Translations under genes and position numbers: made by a program
Notes under the pieces: model-generated
Told to the model about the DNA's origin: nothing
The model's database searches: none
Seen by the model: only the letters and a program-made list of their open reading frames with translations
DNA from: Nemertoderma westbladi
Taxonomy: Eukaryota; Xenacoelomorpha; Nemertodermatida; Nemertodermatidae
Assembly (NCBI GenBank): GCA_032718475.1
Contig: JAUCBJ010001204.1
Coordinates: 40,618 to 104,617 of the forward strand
Direction: 5' to 3'
DNA length: 64,000 bases
Part shown: positions 30,795-40,693 of the stretch, one piece after another
Numbering within the stretch: position 1 is the first letter of the stretch
Layout: every line of letters begins with the position of its first letter

Positions 30795-33374
30795 ATGATC
30801 AGAGTTCCGGGATACTCGGTCAGACCTCCTCATTCCTCAGTGAGACCTCAAACGCTTGATCCTAATAGTATAACGGATCCCCCTGAACTGTACTCACTAT
30901 TTAAAGATCTTGTGTTACCCGAACAGTTGATCGGTAGCACTCCGGTAGTGGGCTCACTAGATATTCGCCAACCCTACCTAGCCGGATTAGGACGCGGTCA
31001 TCTAATATCGCCGTTTAACCCGTACAACCGTCCAGGCTTAAACCCGATACAACCCGTTACTGAAGTCGAAGAGAGCGTTGTACGAAACGCTTTAGACGCT
31101 ATTCAGCAGAAAATCGGAAAAGGAACTTACGATTGTTTAGAGAAACGCAAATTGCAGCAACAAGTCCAAGCGGTGAAAGAATTAGCTTTACCCCAGTTCA
31201 ATAGAGAAATACAGGATCTCGAGGAAGACATCGAACGTGGACGCACCTACTCTTTACAAGAGTTCCTAGACGAGCGTTTACAACAGCAAGCGGAGGAAAA
31301 TCAGCTCGAGGAGAGACATATAGAAATGGATGAGAGAGAAGAAGCAGCTTTAGCCCAGCCGGAAGCTCAAATTCTTATAACGGATCTCTATTCTAAAACC
31401 ATCATCCATCCTTCGATGGTTCCCCATTTCGGAGACAAACTCTTTGCCACGGCACAGCCTCAACCGGTTGATATCAACCTAAGATCTCGAGATCTTATCG
31501 CTGACGCTCCTATGTTGCAACGTCCGCCAATCGAGGCCGCTCGTGTCGATGGTTTACTCGTTGAACCTCCGGACAATAGAGCGGATCTTGTCCGTCGCAT
31601 GGTACACGATGTTAACATACGCGCTAGACCTTTACCGAACTCGTTTTATGGGATCAAAGATCACCCTTATTACGTCAATCTAACGCAATATTACATGGTA
31701 AAACCGGAAGATCCTACACATAGTCTGAGGTTTCTACCACTAATAAATCCTCTCGATCTTGTCGAACTTGAACAACTGCAGAAACATCTGGACCAGTTAG
31801 TTAAAGTAAATTCATTTCGAAAACCCTATAATGTTTCCAGGATAGAGAAAGAGACAATACCTCCGTATAATCTTGATGGATTCATCAAAACTCGATTAGT
31901 ACACTGGAATCTCGATGTGTTATTCGAGGAGGAAAGAATACAACGATATGGAGATTTAGAAACATATACTACACAATATTTAAAGTATAGAGATCTACCT
32001 AACGCTAGCGAATGCGCTACCTTGTGGCATCCAGTGGGAATGACTCTAGAAAACGCCACAAAAGAGTGGAATGAGACTCTTAACGTTATCGAAATGTATG
32101 GAGTTGTCACTTACGATAACGAAGGTAGCGTTCCGGTTGGAGAACTGGGAACTACGCGAATGATACACATACGAGGACTAGCTGGTTCTACCCACGTATT
32201 TACTCGAGCGTGTTCCGATGTGATTGATTATTCCTTTGAGACTCTAACCAAGACACAAAAGAAACTCCGACATGGACAATTCGAACTCGCGCAGCGTTAC
32301 GTCACCGACACCGAGCGCAAACCGGCCATGGGTATCGATGGATCGATGTTACCCCAGCCCGTGCTCGAGATGTTGTTTAACGAAAGAATCCTTAAAATCG
32401 GCTCAGCTGTTTATGGAGATCTCCAAAACGACTTTAGGAACATGGAAAACATTCCATACCCTTTCATTGATACTCAGCTGATTGCTCCCTGGGCAGAAGG
32501 CCGAGGTTTCTTCTGCACTATGTACGCAAATACAACCAGCGGCATTACTAAAGTACAACGAACCTCCATCGGACATCTTGCCTTTCAAGAATACGGATGG
32601 AATTTCGAGGTTGAAAATCCTATTAACTATCAACAAGTATATGGAGATCATTATTCTCGATTATACTTTGACGGACCATTGACCGCACCTGGCACCGTGT
32701 ATAGCTTTATGATTGTACCACTTCGTCCCTCCTTAGCTATATACACGATCTTTGAAAAAGCCGCACTTGCCGGTTGGCTAGCCGATGTGTGCAGTCGTAC
32801 CATACGCGCCCATCCCTTAATACTTGGAACCAAACTTGCCAAGCTAGATGAACACAATAAATTCATCCGCTTCGAATGTTTCAGGCGCTTTTTGACTCCG
32901 TTCCGTAACGTTGATAGTCAATTCAAGGACCGCGCTCTGACCAAACTCAGCCTAAGAGACTCAGCTGCGGAGAAGTTAAACAGCGCGGGATTCGCCCTTT
33001 TCAAGGACGTTTGTATACAGAACTTACATTCATCTGTTATACAAAGACCTCGAATACCCACGGGTTATTCTGTCGTGGAAGTTCAGACAGTGGGTTCACT
33101 TGCGGAGACAGCCGCACCTATCTCAGCTATGCAATTGGAGGACGAACCAATATGCTTAGAATCTGAGGAGATTCAGCCTACAGCGCCCCGGAACAGCGAT
33201 AACGACTACGTTTTGGAATGGTATCAAGGTCCACAATGTCTCACCGCATACGATTATCGGCACGCCAACTATGTTTCTCGAAAACGTTGCCGATTATGCG
33301 CATCGAGAAATCATTTCACCCCTATGGACTCAGACGTACCCTGCTCCTATTTCCACGAACAACCGATGATATAG
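30795..33374 (+). CDS. inner element ORF4, about 859 aa, unknown large protein with C-terminal zinc knuckle
   Basis: The frame is open from 30684; the first ATG is at 30795. The N-terminal 80 residues are proline-rich. About 120-200 (QQKIGKGTYDCLEKRKLQQQ and on) is a charged helical or coiled-coil segment. The rest is a compact, globular-looking sequence of about 550 residues rich in aromatic and charged residues, with a well-conserved feel (GIKDHPYYVNLTQYYMVKPE, WHPVGMTL, PFIDTQLIAPWAEGRGFF). Near the end is CRLCASRNHF, then C and H, a possible zinc knuckle. None of the retroviral catalytic motifs (DSG, YXDD, RNase H DEDD, integrase DDE) is apparent. It ends in TAG at 33372, beyond which the same frame continues with two more knuckles. 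I do not recognise the family. Candidates to test are a captured viral structural protein, a captured host gene, or a second Gag. Confidence 0.75.
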   Translation: MIRVPGYSVRPPHSSVRPQTLDPNSITDPPELYSLFKDLVLPEQLIGSTPVVGSLDIRQPYLAGLGRGHLISPFNPYNRPGLNPIQPVTEVEESVVRNALDAIQQKIGKGTYDCLEKRKLQQQVQAVKELALPQFNREIQDLEEDIERGRTYSLQEFLDERLQQQAEENQLEERHIEMDEREEAALAQPEAQILITDLYSKTIIHPSMVPHFGDKLFATAQPQPVDINLRSRDLIADAPMLQRPPIEAARVDGLLVEPPDNRADLVRRMVHDVNIRARPLPNSFYGIKDHPYYVNLTQYYMVKPEDPTHSLRFLPLINPLDLVELEQLQKHLDQLVKVNSFRKPYNVSRIEKETIPPYNLDGFIKTRLVHWNLDVLFEEERIQRYGDLETYTTQYLKYRDLPNASECATLWHPVGMTLENATKEWNETLNVIEMYGVVTYDNEGSVPVGELGTTRMIHIRGLAGSTHVFTRACSDVIDYSFETLTKTQKKLRHGQFELAQRYVTDTERKPAMGIDGSMLPQPVLEMLFNERILKIGSAVYGDLQNDFRNMENIPYPFIDTQLIAPWAEGRGFFCTMYANTTSGITKVQRTSIGHLAFQEYGWNFEVENPINYQQVYGDHYSRLYFDGPLTAPGTVYSFMIVPLRPSLAIYTIFEKAALAGWLADVCSRTIRAHPLILGTKLAKLDEHNKFIRFECFRRFLTPFRNVDSQFKDRALTKLSLRDSAAEKLNSAGFALFKDVCIQNLHSSVIQRPRIPTGYSVVEVQTVGSLAETAAPISAMQLEDEPICLESEEIQPTAPRNSDNDYVLEWYQGPQCLTAYDYRHANYVSRKRCRLCASRNHFTPMDSDVPCSYFHEQPMI

Positions 33375-33764
33375 ATCTATTGTGCGTATTGCAGACTTAA
33401 TAACTCGCACATTTTTGCAGTCTGCCCCCAATTTATGACTCAATGCCACCACTGTCAACTTAAAGGACATGCCAGTTTTAATTGCCCTTTTAACCGCGAT
33501 TTGGAAAGCGTAGATGAGTTGATTACCCTGCGCTACATCCGAGCTTGGGAAGCGAACGCGGATTTGCATTGTGAGTCACGCCATCGCTATTACCCTGGAC
33601 GCGCCTACGAGGGAGTTTACGCGTTCCATCCTTATCTATTCGCGTCTGTTGAACAAAAAACACGCACACTGAGTTATGAACTAATGAAGCGTGTATTTCC
33701 ACCAAATTTGTTCGAAAATATCTCAGGAACGTCAATCCTAACGATATTAATTCATACCATTTGA
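33375..33764 (+). CDS. inner element ORF5, zinc-knuckle protein in frame with ORF4
   Basis: Starts at ATG 33435 (109 aa) if translated alone. The frame is open from the ORF4 stop and encodes CAYCRLNNSHIFAVC (CX2CX5HX4C) before the ATG and CHHCQLKGHASFNC (CX2CX4HX4C, a canonical CCHC knuckle) after it. The latter is the nucleic-acid-binding type seen in retroviral nucleocapsids. A shift into another frame near 33710 gives a more natural continuation (INSYHLINFIRQDPEYGD), so the end at 33764 is probably an artefact of a one-base indel or a frameshift. Confidence 0.6.
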   Translation: MYCAYCRLNNSHIFAVCPQFMTQCHHCQLKGHASFNCPFNRDLESVDELITLRYIRAWEANADLHCESRHRYYPGRAYEGVYAFHPYLFASVEQKTRTLSYELMKRVFPPNLFENISGTSILTILIHTI

Positions 33765-34206
33765 TCAATTTCATCCGTCAAGACCCTGAGTATGGCGATT
33801 TATTTATCAACTCGCACCCTGAGTTACAGGAAGTATCTCGACGGCCCTACGAATATCGAGCCAGAGAACGTGAGCTGGAAAGAACCATTAAACCGAGGAA
33901 GTTTCTCACCACTCACGGTCCACCTACCGCTATTGTCCAGACGACTCGTCAGGGACCAGTAGGAGCTGCTGTCCTAAGACGCGCCCTAAAGGCCGTTGAC
34001 CTCGCTCCACTGAAGTTGATATCGATCAACCAGGTACCTCGACCGGCGGATACACCGATCGTAATCCTAAACCTTCTGATGCAATTGTATTGCACCCTTC
34101 ACCCAGGAGTTACAGCCCTCTTAGTAAAGTGGCTCGCCCCAAAGAGAAAAGGACTCTTGCTAGCCTCAAAAAACTGCGTAAACGCCGTCCGCGTAAGAAA
34201 GACTAA
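33716..34206 (+). pseudogene. C-terminal part of the ORF4/ORF5 coding region, frameshifted
   Basis: Open in one frame from about 33710 (RQDPEYGDLFINSHPELQEV, then a basic region). At about 34010 a second shift leads into a frame that ends naturally at TAA 34204-34206 with a strongly basic tail (KKLRKRRPRKKD). The protein-like composition in successive frames suggests one protein broken by two indels, or sequencing errors in a single copy. Confidence 0.45.
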
Positions 34207-34284
34207 CTGTTTAGAGTATTTTTATATTTTAGAAACTGTGATTTTTTATATTTTATAGAATTAAATCCCATTTTCTGGGAGCGG
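34207..34284 (+). other. region before 3' LTR with a short purine tract
   Basis: GGGAGCGG at 34277-34284 abuts the 3' LTR and is the only candidate for a polypurine tract; it is short and carries one pyrimidine. Confidence 0.45.
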
Positions 34285-35471
34285 TGTAAAAGCTTTTGCG
34301 GAATTGGCTGGTTATTTTCCCCGCAAAGTACTCTGTAGTTGGTTTGACGGGCATAAAAGGCCGTTTCATTACTGTACTGGTGTTTTAGTGGACATAAAAA
34401 GCCATTTCTTCTGTATGTGTACTTTAGCGGACATAACTAGCAATTTTATGTCGCAATACGCTAAAATCCTCTTGACACAGTGTAGTTACTATGACGACGG
34501 CTAACAGCTGATCTGTACACGTGTAGCTTTTCCTTTGTCTCTTTGTTCGGACAACCAATCAGAGCGATTCTCCTGTTATTTGTACAGAAACCTCCGGGAA
34601 ATCGCGCAATGCATTACTGTTTATGTTTACCTTTTTTGCCTGATGCCAGAAGACCGGCTTTGGAACCTCTGTGTTTTTCAGGCTTCAGTCCTACATTAGT
34701 CGGCTTGATCATTGAAACGTATATCTGTTATCAAACCACAAACAAACTCAACAAACTAATCAATGCAAATCAGATTGTCAACTACAAACACCGCATTTTT
34801 ACTGCTATTTACTGTCGGTTATTAATTATATCAGTTGATGGAATATTATTATATTTGGATAATATCGGTGAATAATCATAAAACCCCCAATCTTCTTGAT
34901 ATACTGAAGGTAAGAGAGACCGGTTACATATAACAATTGCGACTTACTTTAAAGTGGTTTTGGAGTGAATTTAATGCTATTTCATAGGCACTACATGAGT
35001 TGGTTGTTGTTCTCTTTATATGTGACTAAAATCAGTGAAGGTCGGCAGATCGGTGTGCAGCATTGTGCGGTAGTGTGCATGATTGTGACTGATAACAAAG
35101 CATCTCCTAAAGAATGCGATTTATACGTGAATCTATAGTCATCCCGTTGTGTCTAGTGTAAGTCATAACTCTGTTTACATATTTAGAGCGCCACGTCCTA
35201 AAGGAACTGTTAATATTTCCTGAAAGTGAATAATATTGGTCAGAAATTATATCTTAACGATCAGTCGAATAATACAGTAGGCCTACGCCGCAATAAGGTC
35301 AAGCCCCCGAATCCAGTCTCCTGGGTATATCCAGCGGGTGAATGGTCGCGCATAGACTGGCTTCGGCTAATGTAGTGAATCAAATATTTGTCATAGGCTA
35401 AAGTCGATTTATAATCTAGAAGACATATAAATTTGGCAGGTTAAACTGCAAAAGGTCTGAAAGCGCGAACA
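34285..35471 (+). repeat. 3' LTR, 1187 bp
   Basis: Matches the 5' LTR with about 15 substitutions. It has an extra 21 bases (CGGGAAATCGCGCAATGCAT plus T) just after ACAGAAACCTC near 34593, which accounts for the entire length difference. Confidence 0.95.
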
Positions 35472-35476
35472 CTCTC
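35472..35476. repeat. target-site duplication CTCTC, right
   Basis: Identical to 20075-20079. Removing one copy and the element restores continuity of the outer gag frame. Confidence 0.9.
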
Positions 35477-35984
35477 ACTTGCTAGTTCCCCCTGTCCAAA
35501 TCGGACTAGATAACGAAAATGTTTGTTGCACTCACCTAGCCTTTGGTACAACTTGGGCTGGTCTACCTTTCTCCCCTCCCTAGCGTCCTTCAACAGCCTC
35601 TTTGCGGCGTTGTATCCTCGTCGTAGGCGATCACTCATCCCAACGTCTTCCTCGTGGACTTTGCCTTCCCTCCTCGCCCCGCGCCCTACCGTCGGCCCTA
35701 CTGTCGCCATTCCGGTGGGCCGTTCGCCGCCCTCGGCCAGTGGTTGGCCTGGCGATTTCGGTACCTCGTCCGCCACTGGGATCTTGCGTCGACTTGTTTT
35801 CTCTCCCTCCCTGTACTCGGCCGCCCTCCTCCTCGATGTCCGGAGCCTCCCTCGTTGGCGATTCCGGTGTGGCGGGCCGGTACCGCCTCGTCGCGGCCTC
35901 TCGAAACGTTTGGTCTCTATCGCTCGGGGTCCGCGGCAGAGTCCCTTTGGTTTCTGAACCTCGGGGCGTTTGTTCGCTCATCAT
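35477..35984 (-). pseudogene. N-terminal Gag of outer element, split by the inner insertion
   Basis: Begins at an ATG near 35981 with MSEQTPRGSETKG. It changes frame near 35775, then runs DRLRRGYNAAKRLLKDAREG and YQRLGECNKHFRYLVRFGQG to the insertion site. The basic helical stretch resembles the N-terminal helices of BEL/Pao Gag. The rest of the gene is at 20079 and below. Confidence 0.6.
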
Positions 35985-36042
35985 TGGTGTTCTTTGGTTG
36001 TGGTCACAGTTTAATTAGTTGTCTCAGGTGGGTAGTTTTGAC

Positions 36043-36966
36043 TGTGACGGAATCCACTGGAGTTGACAGTGGTGGATTCCGATCGGTGTGTGGATTGTAC
36101 GCATCGTCGCATCTGTGTGCTGCTGGGCTAACGCTGGATATATATATATTACGCCGAAGGCCCTTGAAAACGACAGAGTTAAATTGTCAGTATTAATAAT
36201 CACAGTAATTGATAATAGCACAGTCTGAATATAATAATATGCAATACAACAGTCAATAACAACGACGGTCAAAACTATTCCGGTCTCACAACTGTAAGGA
36301 AATCAACTAATCTAATAATCAGTAATCACAATGGTTATATCATTGACACATATTACATTAGCCCTACACTACAGGGCGGCCTTAATATCCAATAGATGCG
36401 CTCTTGTCCTCCCCAATGTACTTTCCTGCCGACTATTGGCTTAACCTGATTAATTCTCACCTCGCCACTCCCTGTTGGCATTGTCCCTTGATGCTAGCCT
36501 TACTCCGCTTTACGGGTACTCCGCGTTACGGGTACTCCGCGTTACGGGTACTCCACATTACGGGTACTCCGCGTTACGGGTACTCCGCGTTACGGGTACT
36601 CCACTTTACGGGTATTCCATGTTACGGGTACTCCGCGTTACGGGTACTCCGCGTTACGGGTACTCCGCGTTACGGGTACTCCGCGTTACGGGTACTCCAC
36701 ATTACGGGTACTCCGCGTTACGGGTATTCCATGTTACGGGTACTCCGCGTTACGGGTACTCCGTGTTACGGGTACTCCGCGTTACGGGTACTCCGCGTTA
36801 CGGGTACTCCGCGTTACGGGTACTCCACTTTACGGGTATTCCATGTTACGGGTACTCCGCGTTACGGGTACTCCGCGTTACGGGTACTCCGCGTTACGGG
36901 TACTCCACTTTACGGGTATTCCATGTTACGGGTACTCCGCGTTACGGGTACTCCGTGTTAGGTACT
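36043..36966 (-). repeat. terminal repeat (putative 5' LTR) of outer element with 16-bp minisatellite
   Basis: 36043-36344 matches 13266-13569. 36345-36495 matches 12808 onward and 13570 onward. 36494-36966 is about 29 copies of TACTCCGCGTTACGGG, more homogeneous than the left array. Read on the minus strand it precedes the gag start at 35984 by about 60 bases, as expected for a 5' LTR ending ...CCGTCACA. Confidence 0.65.
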
Positions 36967-38058
36967 CAATAATATAGATGTGTAACTCACAACTACAAGC
37001 CAAGCAAAACCGACAACAGTTCCTTCCCTCTCTGTATCTGTTGTAATCTAATCTAATCTAACCAGAATATCATATACAATTTTAATAAGCATGACCTAAC
37101 TTTAGATAAGCCAATAATCTATTTATTCCTCAAAATATAACAGTAACGCGACAGTGAGTAGCCGTAACGAGACAGTGAGTAGCCATAACGCGACAGTGAG
37201 TAGCCGTAACGCGACAGTGAGTAACAGCAATGCGACAGTGAGTAGCCATAACGCGACAGTGAGTAACAGCAATGCGACAGCGAGTAGCCATAACGCGACA
37301 ATAGCGTTCTCACATATGCCACCTAAGTTCGTGTTGATGTTTATTTGATTCCTCATAAACAGTGTAAGGGACATAAGAGACTGTATAAGGGAGTCAAAAT
37401 TTTTATTTTAATGATTTTCTTAATTGAATTGGAGTTTCAATGATTTTCTTCTAATGTTTATATTATTCTGTAGGTTGTTTTGTTTTGCGTTTCATCAAAA
37501 TCAATATAAATACACATTATTTTTTGTTGTTGACGGTTCTTTTAATTACATAATATGTGATATAAATTTAAGTAAAGTGCACAAATGTAAATATATAATA
37601 AAAACCAGATAAGAATATTGGTAGTTAAACGCATAGTGTTGATATATTAATTTGTTCGTTAGCGTATCTTATTCCGTTGGAAAAAACACAGCATCAGGTT
37701 ATGCTTCCTTCCAAAACCCAGGATAATTAATCCAAAATTACCTCGTTCAGTATTTTGGCTTCCGCGCTGTGTGATCCCTTAGAGTCATGTGACAATTATT
37801 GTTAGAGCGCTCCTTAATTACTTTAATGTCATAATTAAAGTGTAAGTAGCGGGGGTTAGCTGTGGGAGTTTAAGTCTTGGCTCTGTCTTCTGCCCGTAAG
37901 TAGTCCTCTATGTGCTGCTAACGCTCGGTTTGTTACCTCAGGGACTGCTGGCCATAAGATTGGAAATCATCAATGATAATGTATGAGTTTGTTGGGGCAG
38001 TGTTTGATAGGCGGGCTGGATCAGCGACAGGGCCCTTTAGAAAACATATTAAAATGTC
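36967..38058. other. intergenic with 21-bp minisatellite at 37137-37312
   Basis: 37137-37312 contains about eight copies of a 21-bp unit, AGCCGTAACGCGACAGTGAGT with variants GCCATAAC and AACAGCAAT. The open frames across it are repeat artefacts. Elsewhere AT-rich; nothing recognised. Confidence 0.7.
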
Positions 38059-38812
38059 GCACCAAGCTCCACTAACCGCTTAGTGTTAGTGAAAAAAGTG
38101 CTTTGTGACACAAACCTACACCACCCTAACAGCTCTTATCTTACCGTTGCACCAAACTCACTATTAACCAGTAAATGTCACTAACTACTTAGTGCCGGAT
38201 GCTTATATTTAATTAATACCTACTTCCTATAAATAATATTCGATGGCTTCTCAGCGTATTTTGTTGTTTGAGCTTCGTCAAAGGGACAATGGGGTTTTCT
38301 TCATAAGTAGAAAAAATGCGGATCAACGTCAATTTTTCAACCAGCGTTGCGTTGTATATTTGTATGTCAGTAGGCCTACGGTACCGTTTAATTCAGCCTA
38401 TCAGGTGCGCTAAACCAGTTCAACCACTTGCCCCTAATCCTTACTCTCCCACCTAATATCCACGTATAATTATTGAACAAGCAGTCTTTACAGAATTTCC
38501 ATATCCTTCTGGGTTTCATCCTCATGCGTAAATTTTGCCGTCGGCGGTTTTTTCATATATTCATACTGTATTTAAAACGAACGCGGGACCACCAATTTAG
38601 TAGGCCTACTGTAATTCCGCTTAGTGGGGTTTGTTAGTGGGAGTGCTTGGTGAGGTGGTTAGGGGGGTAAACTGGCACTAACTTGAGTGTTAGTGTTAGT
38701 GAGCTTGGTGCAACGGTAATATATGAAAGTCTCACACTCACTCAAGTTAGTGCCACTAACACCACCGTAAGCGGTTAGTGGCACTAAGTAGTTAGTGGAG
38801 CTTGGTGCAATA
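38059..38812. mobile_element. inverted-repeat element, about 754 bp
   Basis: Ends GCACCAAGCTCCACTAAC at 38059-38076 and its reverse complement at 38794-38812. An inner pair, TTACCGTTGCACCAAACTCAC (38143) and its reverse complement near 38703-38723, makes nested hairpins. Many CACTAAC/GTTAGTG words. No transposase, and the target duplication is unclear. Confidence 0.6.
38395..38480 (-). repeat. tRNA-like SINE head, degraded copy
   Basis: GCGCTAAACCAGTTCAACCA followed by CTTGCCCCT and CTCCCACCTAAT matches 56900-56960, which has both polymerase III boxes. Here only the A-box side (on the minus strand) is preserved. Confidence 0.45.
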
Positions 38813-39960
38813 GAGGTTATAATTATGGAATATTAGTGTTGCTTTGGTAACACCCACGGAGAAATTTCCGATAAAACCTGTCGATATTATCCACTTGCTT
38901 GTATGTGTTGCAATTAAATCAACAATTAATTAACGGCTGTATAATATGGCGCGAAATTTTTGTGTAATCGGCAGTGACTCAAATTGGGCCGTTTTGAATA
39001 GCAAGGAATTTGGTTCTGACGTCACGCCACATCTGCAGTTGCATCTGCAGTAACCCCCCCCCCCCCCCCCCCCCCGACTCGTAGATTTATGCAAAGCATA
39101 AGTCGTATTACACTTGGAACAACGATTCTCCAACTAATGAAGGCACTTACAGTAGTTGCGAAGCCTGCATTTTAATTTCTACTTTGATTTATTTTCCGAG
39201 AAGTGTTTAAAACGTGTCCTTTTAAAAGCAGCCAGAGTTCGAGCGACTGCGCGACAAAGGAAGTTATTAACGCTTAAACGAAATGAAACCCCAAGGCGAT
39301 AAACAATCCGTGAGGAATCAGTTTAATGTCGACAGTATTGACCGGTGGGAATATTTCAAATTGGTTTCCTATTAGGGGATGAATGGACGGGCAGAGATGA
39401 TTAAACTAGCCCGTAACAAATCATAAAGTAGAGGAAAAGGCGAATGTGAAAATAGAAACACCCGAGGCGACCCGAAGGCTGTTCTCTCTCAAGTCTCGTC
39501 TCTTGACTGTTACTTGTATGGCAGGGAAGGGAGGATTCTACACTAACTCCCAAGACGCAACATTCCATAACTAACGAATCCTTTTCTTTACCCTCCCTCC
39601 AGCTGTTTTAACCAAAACAATAATTGTATGATTATGATCCCCTGCAGTGTGAGGCGTCATAATGGGGAGGGGGGGGGGGGGGGGGGGGGGGGATGGGATG
39701 GTGTATATCCTATGTAAATCTATTTGAAGATTTAGATATGTTAATAAAAGAGCGGCTTAATTTAATAAAAATTAATTCGCTGTCAAGTACCTTTTACTAA
39801 AGATATAATTAAATTATTGAGTTATATTAATTCATTTACCAATATTAATTATATATTATGTAGTAATATGCCTATAGTAAAGTTAACTGTGACACAAACA
39901 AAGGAGTACAATTACAAAGGTGTTTATATCAAGATCTCGCAAAACAAAACGAGAACCAAC
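38813..39960. other. intergenic, poly-C and poly-G runs only
   Basis: Poly-C at 39054-39075 (22 bases) and poly-G at 39669-39692 (24 bases), the latter followed by GATGGTGTATATCC, a word shared with the end of the next element. No gene recognised. Confidence 0.5.
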
Positions 39961-40693
39961 ATACACCATCACCCTTAATACAACAACCATTTTTAGGGGG
40001 GTCGGACCCCCCCCCCCCCCCCTAATTTTTTTCAAATTTCAATAAAATGCTACGAAATTCGGTATGATGATAGATCGACACCTTTTCTTACTGGTGGCCT
40101 GGCCGGATTTTTCAATTTCTCAGGTATTTCCATACAACAAGCCCTTAAAAATGTCTATTTAGCAATGTTTAACCTCCTCCATAGACTTTATTTTTCGTAT
40201 ATTAATTATTATTTAGCTGAGCGTTTAAAACTCTACATATTGTTTCTACATTATATGCGTAATTAATATTCTAGAATTGAGTATAATAAAACGTTAGAAT
40301 TATATCAATTTACGTGTCAAAATGATTGAATACCTTTGAATTTTGATAATATCTCCGGAAGTTAGTGGTGAAATTTAAAACGGTTTTCTGAATCTGAATC
40401 TGCAGATGAAGGCGGTTCTAATGAAATTGAGATTTCATTCCAAAGACGAAAAATAAAACCGACTGAAGTGGCTAAATATTGCGAAATAGACGATTGTTAA
40501 CGGCTTGTTGTATCGAAATAGCTCATAAATTAAAAAATCCGGCTCTGCCACCAGTAAGAAAAATTGTCAAACTATCATCATACCAAATTTTAATTGAACC
40601 AAAATTTTATTGAAATTTGAAAAAATTAGGGAGGGGGGGGGGGGGGGTCCGACCCCCCTAAAAATGGTTGTTGTATTGAGGCAGATGGTGTAT
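39961..40693. mobile_element. foldback/MITE-like element, 733 bp, about 190-bp arms
   Basis: The left arm starts ATACACCATC and then AATACAACAACCATTTTTAG, GGGGGTCGGACCCCCC and a C run. The right arm mirrors it, ending GATGGTGTAT at 40693, with a matching G run (40634-40647). Similarity between the arms extends about 190 bases with modest divergence (CCGGATTTTT, ACAACAAGCC blocks). No ORF. Confidence 0.75.

Larger units (their letters stand above)
20080..35471 (+). mobile_element. inner LTR element, 15.4 kb, BEL/Pao-like gag-PR, RT-deleted, with a novel ORF module
   Basis: Complete insertion: LTR, leader, coiled-coil ORF, gag-protease ORF, integrase stump, AT-rich spacer, unknown ORF module, LTR, bounded by a 5-bp duplication. 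LTRs differ by about 15 substitutions (counted by eye) and one 21-bp indel. Gag and protease match BEL/Pao style (capsid, three zinc knuckles, DSGS protease, WRHCP...DIASRG tail). RT, most of RNase H and nearly all of integrase are gone, so it cannot be autonomous. The 4-kb module at 30128-34206 is not part of any LTR element known to me. Confidence 0.9.

Noticed and set aside
20080-35471. An env-like gene or complete provirus
   Set aside because: No signal peptide, membrane anchor or fusion-peptide pattern in the 859-aa protein, and RT/integrase are absent.
37119-37374. Open frames across the 21-bp repeat on both strands
   Set aside because: Low-complexity repeat translation with no other sign of coding.
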